Below, piece after piece: positions 1-7,400 of a stretch of DNA of 64,000 bases. The stretch spans positions 4,483,258 to 4,547,257 of the forward strand of contig NZ_LGQW01000015.1 of the NCBI RefSeq assembly GCF_003116035.1, given 5' to 3'. The stretch is from Azospirillum sp. TSH64 (GTDB taxonomy: Bacteria; Pseudomonadota; Alphaproteobacteria; Azospirillales; Azospirillaceae). The position numbers and the translations under genes are program-made. The notes under the pieces are model-generated. The model worked only from the letters and a program-made list of their open reading frames with translations. It made no database searches and was not told where the DNA came from. Each line of letters starts with the position of its first letter. Position 1 is the stretch's first letter.

Positions 1-549
1 AGCGACGCGGTCGTCGATCTGGTCGGGGACGGCTTCGATGCGGCCCTGCGCGTCGCGGTGCTGCCGGACAGCTCGCTGGTGGCACGGCGGCTGTGCGGGG
101 TGTCGCAGTTGGTGCTCGCCGCCCCCAGCTACCTCGCCCGCCATGGCGAACCACGGCATCCCCGGGAGCTGGATGGCCGCCATTGCCTGGGCTATGCCTA
201 TCGCCGGCGGCAGGACATCTGGCACTTCACTAACAGCGCCGGCGAGGAGGAGAGCATCACCCCGTCCGGCCTGCTGCGTGTCACCAACTCCGACGCGCTG
301 GTGCCGATGCTGCTGGAAGGACTGGCCATCGCCGAACTGCCGGAATTCATGGCGGCGGAGCATTTGGTCGACGGAAAATTGACCGCCATCCTGACCGACT
401 GGTCGCTGCCGAAGGGGGGCCTCTACTTCGTCACGCCGTCGGCCCGCGCACGGCCGGCCAAGGTCGGCGTGCTGGCCGATTTCCTGATCGAGCGGCTATC
501 GGACCCGGTCTGGCGGCGTCAGATCGACGGTATGAAACCAGATAAATAA
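1..549 (+). CDS. LysR-family transcriptional regulator, 3' part
   Basis: The reading frame is open from base 1 and ends at the TAA at 547-549, so only the last 182 residues are present; the DNA-binding N-terminus lies outside the window. What remains is the effector-binding domain of the LysR family: it begins in the DLVGDGFDAALRVA segment, continues with the SLVARRL strand, and ends with the VTPSARARPAKVGVLADFL helix typical of the CrgA/DmlR-like subgroup. The next gene points the opposite way 12 bp downstream, so the two are convergent. The target genes cannot be judged because the divergent neighbour is missing. Confidence 0.9.
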   Translation, partial: SDAVVDLVGDGFDAALRVAVLPDSSLVARRLCGVSQLVLAAPSYLARHGEPRHPRELDGRHCLGYAYRRRQDIWHFTNSAGEEESITPSGLLRVTNSDALVPMLLEGLAIAELPEFMAAEHLVDGKLTAILTDWSLPKGGLYFVTPSARARPAKVGVLADFLIERLSDPVWRRQIDGMKPDK

Positions 550-561
550 GGGTTTGGGCCA

Positions 562-1275
562 TCAATCCAGAGCCAGCAACGGACCGAAGGCCTCCTCCAG
601 GCTGCTGCGGTGCAGGCCGATCTTCGCGGGATTGCCGGGCGTCAGGTTGACCGCGCGGATCAGGCGTCGGACCACCCGGTCGGCCGTCACATCGATGTCG
701 ATGATGTTGATGCAGCCGTAATCCTGTTCGAAGGCCGACAGGGAGGACAGGCCGGCGCCGCAGGCCCAGGACAGCAGCATGCGGTTCACCCCGTCATGGG
801 CGACCAGCGCCAGATGGGTCCAGTCCGGTTGCCGCACCAGTGCCTCGACGGCGGACACCACCCGGTCGCGCACGGCGGCGAAGCCGTCGCCGCCGGCGAA
901 GCGCCCATCCTCCGCCGCCGCGTCGAAGCCATAGACATAGGCAGCCTCGCGTCGCTCCTTCGGCACCTCCGACAGCCGGCCGGCGCGGATCTCCAGAAAG
1001 TCGGAGTCGTCCTCCACCGGCAGCCCATGCGGAGCGGCCACCAGTTCCGCCGTCTGCCGCGTGCGGGCGAGGCCGGAACACAGCACGCGGTCCAGCGGCA
1101 CAGCGGCCAGCAGGGCACCCGCCGTCCGCGCCTCCTCCCGCCCACGGTCGGTCAGCGCAGCAAGCTTCGGATTCAACGGTTTGCCGTCGGCATCGTAATA
1201 GGCGACGTGACCATGGCGCAGCAGGTAGAGGCGGCGGCGGGCGACCGTTCCTTCCAGGGGCGGAAACAGACTCAT
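562..1275 (-). CDS. Histidine phosphatase family protein
   Basis: This 237-residue protein has the phosphoglycerate-mutase-like fold signature: the R20-H21-G22-H phosphohistidine motif near the N-terminus, the SGLARTRQTAE segment after it, and the second histidine in the LVAHDGVNR motif at H160. It is the last gene of a five-gene minus-strand operon and overlaps the preceding DUF6285 gene by 4 bp (ATGA). The family removes phosphate from small molecules through a phosphohistidine intermediate. In this operon, beside an APH-type kinase that may phosphorylate acyl-CoA esters, a house-cleaning role on a phosphorylated intermediate is plausible, but that is inference. Confidence 0.9.
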   Translation of the reverse strand: MSLFPPLEGTVARRRLYLLRHGHVAYYDADGKPLNPKLAALTDRGREEARTAGALLAAVPLDRVLCSGLARTRQTAELVAAPHGLPVEDDSDFLEIRAGRLSEVPKERREAAYVYGFDAAAEDGRFAGGDGFAAVRDRVVSAVEALVRQPDWTHLALVAHDGVNRMLLSWACGAGLSSLSAFEQDYGCINIIDIDVTADRVVRRLIRAVNLTPGNPAKIGLHRSSLEEAFGPLLALD

Positions 1276-1655
1276 CGGCCGGGTTCCCGCTGTTCCACGG
1301 ACAGCCGCTTGGGATTGCTCACCGCCAGCCTTGCCAGCGTGATGTCCTTCAGGACGGCCCGCAAGGCCGACTGCCGGTCCGGTGCGTCGAAGCGCCCGGA
1401 ATCGATGGCGGCGCAGAGCCGCGGCAGCAGGACCGGCAGGTCGCCGGTTTCGCCCAGCAGGTCGCCGACGGCGGCGGCCAGGGCAGGCTCGGCACCGGTG
1501 CCGGCGGCCAATTCCCGCTCGGCCGTCCCCAGCGCGTTGGCGATCATCAGTGCGGTGAAGCGCTGGTCGGCCGGCACCACCGGCAGGATCGCCTCGCGGA
1601 AGCTGCGCAGTGCGATGGCGACCAGATCGCGGGCGCCGGGATCGTCATTGATCAT
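1272..1655 (-). CDS. DUF6285 domain protein (LvaB-like small partner)
   Basis: A small acidic, mostly helical protein of 127 residues. I chose the ATG at 1655 (protein beginning MINDDPGARDL), which lies 13 bp after the kinase stop; a longer frame to 1691 would overlap the kinase gene and adds a low-complexity arginine-rich start. The segment MIANALGTAERELAAG and the C-terminal LARLAVSNPKRL resemble the small protein that accompanies APH-type kinases next to acyl-CoA dehydrogenases. In the published levulinate pathway a small protein (LvaB) is needed by the kinase LvaA; its position directly after the kinase gene here supports the same role. The family assignment is from memory of the pattern, not from a search. 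Confidence 0.75.
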   Translation of the reverse strand: MINDDPGARDLVAIALRSFREAILPVVPADQRFTALMIANALGTAERELAAGTGAEPALAAAVGDLLGETGDLPVLLPRLCAAIDSGRFDAPDRQSALRAVLKDITLARLAVSNPKRLSVEQREPGR

Positions 1656-1668
1656 GCCCCATCTCCGA

Positions 1669-2709
1669 TCATGGCGCGGCCTCGACGGCATCGAGGTGGC
1701 GCAGCAAATCCATTTCGATCTCCGGCAGCATCCGGCCGGTCAGCGCCAGTTCCAGCGACGGCTCGGTGCCGGAGATGTGGCGGTCGGCCTGCTGGATGGC
1801 GATGACCGCCCAGCGCATGCAGGCTGCGGCCTCCCAATAGGCGACGGCGGCCGGGTCCACCCGTCGTCCGGCGGTTTCCTCATAGCCGGCATAGAGGTCG
1901 GCGCGGTCGGCGATGCCGCCGGCCTCGCGGTCGTTGCGGCCGAACCGCCAGCAGGCGGCGCAGAACCAGCCCAGATCCTCCATCGGATCCGACCAACCGG
2001 CAAACTCCCAATCGATGATCGCCGTCAGTCGGTCACCATCGACCATGTAATTGCCGGTCCGGTAGTCGCGATGGCACAGCACGAGGTCGCCGGGCGGCGG
2101 TGCATTCCGCTCCAGCCAGCGCAGGCCATAGGCCAGCACCGGATCGCTGGCGGCGTAGCGCCCGGCCCAGCGGCGGAAATCTCCCACCGCCTGCAAGGCC
2201 GCCGTCGGTTCCGGCCGCGCCAGGAATTCCAGCCCTGCCACACCGGGCCGCACCCGGTGGATCAGGCCGAGCTGCCGGCCCAGTTCACGGGCCAGCTCGC
2301 GCCGCGGCTCCTCGCTCTTGACGATGCGGAAGCCGGCGGCGACACCCGTCGCCCGCCGCATGATGTAGAAGGGCGCCCCCAGCATGGCGGGATCGGCGCC
2401 AATGAACAGCGGCTCCGGCACCGTGGCGCCAGCGGCGAAGACGGCGCGCAGGACGGCGGCCTCCTCCGCCTTGCCCAGGCTGGCCGACACGCCGGACGCC
2501 GATCCGGTGCGCAGCACACAAGGGTGACTGCCGGACAGTGGCCCGCCGTCGATCTCCAGCGTCACCGCGAGGTTGAGCGAGATGGCGCCGCCGCTGAGCC
2601 GTCCCTCGTCGATCACGGTGACCGACCGCGCCCCGGCCTGTCCGGTCAGCCAGCTTTCGAGAGCGGCCTTCCGATCCGGATCGAGAGCGGCCTTCCCGCC
2701 GCCGCTCAC
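1669..2709 (-). CDS. Phosphotransferase family protein (APH fold, LvaA/ACAD10-11 kinase-like)
   Basis: A 346-residue aminoglycoside-phosphotransferase-fold kinase. The catalytic loop reads H213-x-D215-x(4)-N220 and is followed by the metal-binding D233 in the IIDWEFAGWSDP motif; all kinase residues are present. It starts with GTG at 2709, overlapping the stop of the acyl-CoA dehydrogenase (GTGA). APH-type kinases encoded beside acyl-CoA dehydrogenases, or fused to them as in human ACAD10/11, are known to phosphorylate the 4-hydroxyl of 4-hydroxyacyl-CoA esters. Antibiotic resistance is unlikely, because the gene sits inside a fatty-acid-type operon. Confidence 0.88.
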   Translation of the reverse strand: MSGGGKAALDPDRKAALESWLTGQAGARSVTVIDEGRLSGGAISLNLAVTLEIDGGPLSGSHPCVLRTGSASGVSASLGKAEEAAVLRAVFAAGATVPEPLFIGADPAMLGAPFYIMRRATGVAAGFRIVKSEEPRRELARELGRQLGLIHRVRPGVAGLEFLARPEPTAALQAVGDFRRWAGRYAASDPVLAYGLRWLERNAPPPGDLVLCHRDYRTGNYMVDGDRLTAIIDWEFAGWSDPMEDLGWFCAACWRFGRNDREAGGIADRADLYAGYEETAGRRVDPAAVAYWEAAACMRWAVIAIQQADRHISGTEPSLELALTGRMLPEIEMDLLRHLDAVEAAP

Positions 2710-3902
2710 CGCCAGCCCCAGAAATCGTCGCCCTCGGCGAGGTAGCTGCGGCTCAGCACCATCTTATGGACCTCCGACGCGCCATCGACCAGCTTGGCCT
2801 GCCGGGCGTAGCGGTAGATCCATTCCAGCACCGTGTCCTTGGAATAGCCGCGCGCACCGCAGAGCTGGATCGCCGTGTCGGCCGCCTTGAACAGCGTGTC
2901 GGCAACCTGGACCTTGGCCATCGATACCTCCTTGCGGGCGAAGCTGCCGCTGTCCAGCGCATGCGCCGCCTTCATGGTCAGCAGCCGGCCGATCTCGATC
3001 TGCATCGCCGTTTCGCCCAGCATCCACTGCACGCCTTCATGCTCGGCCAGCGGAATCCCGAAGCTTTCACGCTCCTTCACATAGGCGCCGGCGATCTCCA
3101 GGCAGCGCTTGGCGAGGCCGGTCCAGCGCATGCAGTGGGTCAGCCGCGCCGGGCCGAGCCGGATCTGCGTCACCTTCAGCCCGTCGCCGACCTTCATCAC
3201 CACATTCTCGTCCGGGATTTCCAGCCCGTCGAAGATCAGCTCGCAATGGCCGCCATGCTCCTCCGGCCCCATGATCGGGATGCGGCGCTCGATGCGCCAG
3301 CCGGGCTGGTCCTTGTCGAACAGGAAGGCGGTCAGCCCCTTGCGCGGATCGTCCGAGGTGCGCGCCATCAAGATGAAGTGCTGCGCCGCGTCGGCCCCGG
3401 TGATGAACCATTTGCGCCCCGTCACCACCCAGCGGTCGCCCTTGCGCTCCGCTCTGGTCTTCATCATCGACGGGTCGGAGCCGCCGCCCGGATGCGGTTC
3501 GGTCATGGCGAAGGCGCTGCGCACCCGCCCCTCGACGAGGGGGGCGAGCCAGCGCTCCTTCTGCGCCGGGGTGCCGACCATGCTCAGCAGCCGCATGTTG
3601 CCGTCGTCGGGGGCGGCGGCGTTGAAGCAGACCGGACCGAAGATGGAGCGGTTCATCTCCTCGTAGCAGGCGGCGACGCCGACCATCGGCAGGCCATGGC
3701 CACCGACCTCCTTCGGCAGTTGCAGGGTCCACAGCCCGGCCGCCTTCACCTTGGCGCGCAGCGCCTCAAGCGGCGCTTCGGCGATGTTCTCGTGCTCGTC
3801 CCAATTGGCGCGGTCGGCCTCGACCGGGAGGATGTCCTCCTCGACGAAGGCGCGGACCCGGCGGCGATAGTCTTCCAGCTCCGCGGGAAGGGTGAAGTCC
3901 AT
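2706..3902 (-). CDS. Acyl-CoA dehydrogenase family protein (LvaC/ACAD11-like)
   Basis: A full-length (398-residue) acyl-CoA dehydrogenase. Visible marks are the N-terminal helical domain, the FAD/substrate loop MTEPHPGGGSDPSMM, the WFITGAD strand and the C-terminal GYSKDTVLEWIYRYARQAKLVDG segment ending in SEVHKMVLSR, the form seen in the ACAD10/11-like subgroup. The start ATG at 3902 has a GGAGCGG ribosome site. It lies 17 bp after the SDR and overlaps the kinase. In the levulinate pathway the equivalent enzyme eliminates phosphate from 4-phosphoacyl-CoA and rehydrates it to the 3-hydroxyacyl-CoA; the same reaction is inferred here. Confidence 0.92.
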   Translation of the reverse strand: MDFTLPAELEDYRRRVRAFVEEDILPVEADRANWDEHENIAEAPLEALRAKVKAAGLWTLQLPKEVGGHGLPMVGVAACYEEMNRSIFGPVCFNAAAPDDGNMRLLSMVGTPAQKERWLAPLVEGRVRSAFAMTEPHPGGGSDPSMMKTRAERKGDRWVVTGRKWFITGADAAQHFILMARTSDDPRKGLTAFLFDKDQPGWRIERRIPIMGPEEHGGHCELIFDGLEIPDENVVMKVGDGLKVTQIRLGPARLTHCMRWTGLAKRCLEIAGAYVKERESFGIPLAEHEGVQWMLGETAMQIEIGRLLTMKAAHALDSGSFARKEVSMAKVQVADTLFKAADTAIQLCGARGYSKDTVLEWIYRYARQAKLVDGASEVHKMVLSRSYLAEGDDFWGWR

Positions 3903-3919
3903 GGAACCGCTCCGTTCGT

Positions 3920-4687
3920 TCAGAGAGAAGAGACGAGATGGCCGCCATCGACGGCCAGCACCGATCCGGTCATGTAGGCGCCGGCATCCGACGCCAGCAG
4001 AAGCAGCGGCCCGTCGAGATCGGACAGCCGGCCGAGCCGGCGCTGCGGGATGCGCTTGACCAGCGCCTTGCCGGCATCGCTGGCGAAGAAATCGGCGTTC
4101 AACTCGGTCTCGACATAGCCGGGGCAGAGCGCATTGACGCGGATGTTGTGGCGTGCCAGCTCCAGCGCCATCGCCTTGGTCAGATGCACAAGCCCCCCCT
4201 TGGCGGCGATGTAGGACGAGACCTGCCCCGCCACCCGCATGCCGAGGATGGAGGCGATGTTGACGATGGCCCCGCCCTGCTTATCGTCGCGCATGCGCTG
4301 CGCCACCGCGCGCGCCACGCGGGCGCAGCCCGTCAGGTTGGTGTCGATCACCCGGTCCCACTCCTCCTCGCCCATGTCGAGGAAGGGGCGGGTGGCGGTG
4401 ACGCCGGCATTGTTGACGAGGATGTCGATGCGGCCAAGCGCGCCCCATGCCTCCCCCACCGCGGCGGTGACGGAAGCGGGGTCGGTGACGTCCATGGCGA
4501 CGACGACGGCGCTGCCGCCGGCAGCCTCGATGGCGGACCGCGTTTCGGCCAGCGCCTCGGTCCGCCGCGCGGCCAGCGCCACGCGGGCGCCCGCCTTCGC
4601 CAGCACACCGGCGAAGTGGCGGCCCAGGCCGCTGGAGGCTCCGGTGACCAGTGCCGTCCTGCCGGTCAGATCGATGGTGACGCTCAT
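3920..4687 (-). CDS. SDR family oxidoreductase
   Basis: A classical short-chain dehydrogenase of 255 residues: the TGASSGLGRH nucleotide motif near the N-terminus, the NNAG motif, the catalytic S and Y-x(3)-K in the SYIAAKGG segment, and a GYVETELN loop after it. I chose the ATG at 4687, which follows a GGGAGGAAGC ribosome site; the open frame continues to 4801 but would run through the operator. It is the first gene of the minus-strand operon and diverges from a TetR gene. By analogy with LvaD it could reduce a 4-ketoacyl-CoA to the 4-hydroxyacyl-CoA; a 3-hydroxyacyl dehydrogenase role cannot be excluded. Confidence 0.92.
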   Translation of the reverse strand: MSVTIDLTGRTALVTGASSGLGRHFAGVLAKAGARVALAARRTEALAETRSAIEAAGGSAVVVAMDVTDPASVTAAVGEAWGALGRIDILVNNAGVTATRPFLDMGEEEWDRVIDTNLTGCARVARAVAQRMRDDKQGGAIVNIASILGMRVAGQVSSYIAAKGGLVHLTKAMALELARHNIRVNALCPGYVETELNADFFASDAGKALVKRIPQRRLGRLSDLDGPLLLLASDAGAYMTGSVLAVDGGHLVSSL

Positions 4688-4759
4688 GCTTCCTCCCATG
4701 GTCGGGATCGTTTGGCGAGGCGGCGGGGCATGGCCCCTAACAGCACTCTTGAAAAATCG

Positions 4760-4773
4760 AGCGAGCGCTCGCT
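4760..4773. promoter_or_regulatory. 14-bp perfect palindrome, likely TetR operator
   Basis: The sequence AGCGAGCGCTCGCT is a perfect palindrome in the 149-bp gap between the divergent SDR operon and the tetR gene. It lies 72 bp upstream of the SDR start and 63 bp upstream of the tetR start. GAGCG-CGCTC type palindromes are common operators of TetR repressors that control acyl-CoA metabolism. It is the only palindrome of this length in the gap, so autorepression plus control of the operon is the natural reading. Confidence 0.65.
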
Positions 4774-4836
4774 TTATATCCTTGGCGCCGACGATGTGCA
4801 AGAACGATCAGCATCGCAAACGATAGGACAGCCGGT

Positions 4837-5532
4837 ATGAACAGCTTGCGCGACTTCCAGGCACGGCACGATCTGTCGATGGAGGCGCTGTGCGCCCGCA
4901 TCCTGGAGCGGCACGCCGCGACCATCCGGGTGAAGAAGCCGGCGGTCGCCATCGGCAATCTGGCGCGCATCGTCGAAACCACGCTGATGCTGGCGAACCG
5001 CAAGGGCTTCCACTCCACCAGCCTGCGCGATCTGACCGAGCAGTCGGGGCTCAGCATGGGGGCGCTCTACGCCTATTTCGACAGCAAGGACACGCTGCTG
5101 ATGATGATTCTGGGCCAGGTCGTCAGCGTGGTGGAGGAGGTGCTGGGCCACCCGCCCGACGGGCTGGCGAACGACCCGGCCGCCCGGCTGCGCTGGCTGC
5201 TCAGCACCCACCTGTTCCTGACCGAGACCATGTATCCCTGGTTCGTCTTCGCCTATATGGAGGCGAAATCCTTTCCCAAGGAGGGCCGAGACCTTGCCGT
5301 AACCAGCGAGATGCTGACGGAGAGCATGATCGCCGACGCGCTGGCCGACGGCGTCGCCCGCGGCCTGTTCGCCATGCCCGACGTGACAATGACGGCGGCG
5401 CTGATCAAACCGATGCTGCAGGACTGGTACGTGAAGCGCCCCAAGCACCGCCGCCGCGGCATCACGCCCGACCTCTATGCCGAGCAGTTGATCGCCTTCG
5501 TCGAGGCGGCGGTGGGGCTGAGGCGCTCTTAG
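4837..5532 (+). CDS. TetR/AcrR family transcriptional regulator
   Basis: A 231-residue repressor. A roughly 40-residue N-terminal extension precedes the helix-turn-helix (residues about 43-90, with TSLRDLTEQSGLSMGALYAYFDSKDTLL as the core, given here only by its ends TSLRD and SKDTLL). The C-terminal ligand domain has the MYPWFVFAYMEAKSFP helix. It diverges from the SDR-led operon across the 4760-4773 palindrome and its stop overlaps the stop of the CoA-ligase gene by 4 bp. The ligand is likely an acyl-CoA of the pathway it controls; this is inference from location. Confidence 0.92.
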   Translation: MNSLRDFQARHDLSMEALCARILERHAATIRVKKPAVAIGNLARIVETTLMLANRKGFHSTSLRDLTEQSGLSMGALYAYFDSKDTLLMMILGQVVSVVEEVLGHPPDGLANDPAARLRWLLSTHLFLTETMYPWFVFAYMEAKSFPKEGRDLAVTSEMLTESMIADALADGVARGLFAMPDVTMTAALIKPMLQDWYVKRPKHRRRGITPDLYAEQLIAFVEAAVGLRRS

Positions 5533-7136
5533 GTCGTGGACACCTGATCGCGCAGCACCCGCTTGGTCACCTTGCCGTTGGCGTTGCGCGGCAGCGCATC
5601 GCCCAGCAGCGTGACGTAGTCGGGGACCTTATACTCGGCGAGGCTGGCGCGGCAGAAGTCGCGCACGTCCTCTTCGGTCAGGCTGCCCGACTTTGAAATG
5701 ACGAAGACGTGGATCTTCTCGCCCAGCACCGGATCGGGATGGGCGACCACCGCCGCCTCCACCACGTCCGGATGGCGGACCAGCAGGTTTTCGACCTCCA
5801 CGCTGTAGATCTTGTGGCCGCCGCGGTTGATGACATCGTTCTTGCGGTCATGGAGCCGCAGATAGCCGCGCCCGTCCAGCGTGCCGATGTCGCCGGACCG
5901 CCAATAGCCGTCGACGAAGCTGTCGCGGGTGGCGTCCTCGCGGTTCCAATAGCCGCGGATGGTCATGGGGCCGCGGATCCACACCTCCCCGCTCACCCCC
6001 GGCGGGCATTCGCGGCCCTGATCGTCGACGATGCGCAGGTCGCCGCAGGGCACGCACAGGCCGACCGAATCCAGGCAGGCGCGGGTATGGCCGATAGGGA
6101 CGACGCTGATGATGGTGGCGCATTCCGTCGAACCGTAGGCGTTCAGCAGATGCAGGTCGGGCAGCCGCTCCGCCATCGCCTCCACCGTCGCTTCCGGCAT
6201 CGGGGCGCCGCCGAAGCCGCCGATCCGCCAGGACGACAGGTCGTAGCGGCTGAAATCGGCGCGCAGCAGGCAGAGATTGTACATGGCCGGCACCAGCACG
6301 GTGGTGGTCATGCGCTCCCGGCTCGCCAGTTCCAGGAACCCGGCGACGTCGAAGGCGGGCATCATCACGGTGCAGCCGGCGACCCGGATCATCGCCATGA
6401 CGACGGCGACCAGACCGGTGACGTGGGAGGCCGGAACCGCCAGCACCGCCCGCTCGCCCTCGCGATAGTCCCAGCATTCCTCGAAATGCATGGCGGAGTG
6501 GATGATGTTCACATGGGACAGCAACGCGCCCTTCGGCTTTCCGGTGGTGCCGGAGGTGTAGAGGATGACGGCGGTGTCCTCCTCCCGCTGCGGTTCCGCG
6601 GACCGTGGAAGGTCGGCGTCGGCTTCCAGCAGGACCTCGAAGGGCCGGCAGCCTTCCACCGCTCCGCCGGCGGAGAAGCGCGAGACGAGCGACGGCACCT
6701 CCACGGCGTCGGGCATCCGGTCGGCGAGGCCCGAGTCATGGATCAGGATGGAGGCGCCGCAGTCGTTCAGGATGCCGGCGATGCCCGGCCGCTGTTCCCG
6801 CGCGCTGACCGGCACCGCGACGATGCCGGCGCGGGCCGCCGCCAGCAGGGCGATGAGGAACTCCGCGCGGTTGGACAGGACCAATGCCATGCGGTCGCCT
6901 GGATTGGCGCCTTGCGCAAGCAGGGACGTGGCGGCGCGCGTCACCAGCCCGTCCAGCTGCCCATAGCTGTAACGCCGCTCCCCATCCACCAGCGCCTCGC
7001 CGTCCGGCCGGCGCAGGACAGCGGCGCGGAACATGGCATCGATGGTGGTAGGACGCTCACCGTAGCACGGTACGAGGCGCGTGCCGAAAAGCAGCTCGCG
7101 CCGTTTGGAAACGCCCATCCCGTCCGGCCAGGCCAT
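5529..7136 (-). CDS. Class I adenylate-forming acyl-CoA ligase (LvaE-like)
   Basis: A 535-residue AMP-forming ligase. The P-loop ILYTSGTTGKPKGALLSH, the YGSTECATI core, the YWRSGDIGTLDGRGYL hinge region, the RKNDVINRGGHKIY motif and the C-terminal catalytic lysine in NGKVTK are all present, so it should be active. The ATG at 7136 has a GGGAGGAACGGC ribosome site; the open frame continues to 7223 without such a site. It is convergent with tetR. It would activate a carboxylic acid to its CoA ester, providing the entry step for the neighbouring acyl-CoA operon. Its own promoter region carries an IclR-type inverted repeat at 7263-7279. Confidence 0.92.
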   Translation of the reverse strand: MAWPDGMGVSKRRELLFGTRLVPCYGERPTTIDAMFRAAVLRRPDGEALVDGERRYSYGQLDGLVTRAATSLLAQGANPGDRMALVLSNRAEFLIALLAAARAGIVAVPVSAREQRPGIAGILNDCGASILIHDSGLADRMPDAVEVPSLVSRFSAGGAVEGCRPFEVLLEADADLPRSAEPQREEDTAVILYTSGTTGKPKGALLSHVNIIHSAMHFEECWDYREGERAVLAVPASHVTGLVAVVMAMIRVAGCTVMMPAFDVAGFLELASRERMTTTVLVPAMYNLCLLRADFSRYDLSSWRIGGFGGAPMPEATVEAMAERLPDLHLLNAYGSTECATIISVVPIGHTRACLDSVGLCVPCGDLRIVDDQGRECPPGVSGEVWIRGPMTIRGYWNREDATRDSFVDGYWRSGDIGTLDGRGYLRLHDRKNDVINRGGHKIYSVEVENLLVRHPDVVEAAVVAHPDPVLGEKIHVFVISKSGSLTEEDVRDFCRASLAEYKVPDYVTLLGDALPRNANGKVTKRVLRDQVSTT

Positions 7137-7262
7137 GCCGTTCCTCCCTGACGATTCGATTGGATTTTCTGGATTCAGGCGGTGCCGAGGGCACGATGCT
7201 TTGCAGCCCCGTCGGCACCGCACTTGTCGGTGTTACGGAAATTATGTCATCCTGTGAACTGA

Positions 7263-7279
7263 GTGTCAAATAGCGACAC
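7263..7279. promoter_or_regulatory. 17-bp inverted repeat, putative IclR operator (site 1)
   Basis: GTGTC and GACAC arms flank a 7-bp centre. The site is 127 bp upstream of the CoA-ligase start on one side and 122 bp upstream of the alpha/beta-hydrolase start on the other, so it could control both divergent genes. A near-identical copy lies at 10125-10141 in front of the MBL-led operon, next to the iclR gene. 13 of the first 13 arm-proximal bases agree except in the spacer, where AAATAGC replaces AAACAGT. Confidence 0.6.
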
Positions 7280-7400
7280 CGTCAGTGCAGCGAACAGAAG
7301 GCCCGGCGCGAGCGGAGCCGACGCATTGCGCAGCAATCCCCCATTTCCCGCACATCATCGAAGAGCAGGCGCTGGACGCCGGCCAATCGGGAGGAAACCG

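Noticed and set aside
1669..2709. Aminoglycoside resistance gene
   Set aside because: The APH fold is real, but the gene overlaps an acyl-CoA dehydrogenase gene and a DUF6285 gene, which points to acyl-CoA chemistry.
610..2745. A 711-codon open frame on the plus strand opposite the phosphatase-kinase operon
   Set aside because: It is a mirror of GC-rich minus-strand genes with clear motifs; its product is rich in H, R, Q and G without any domain.
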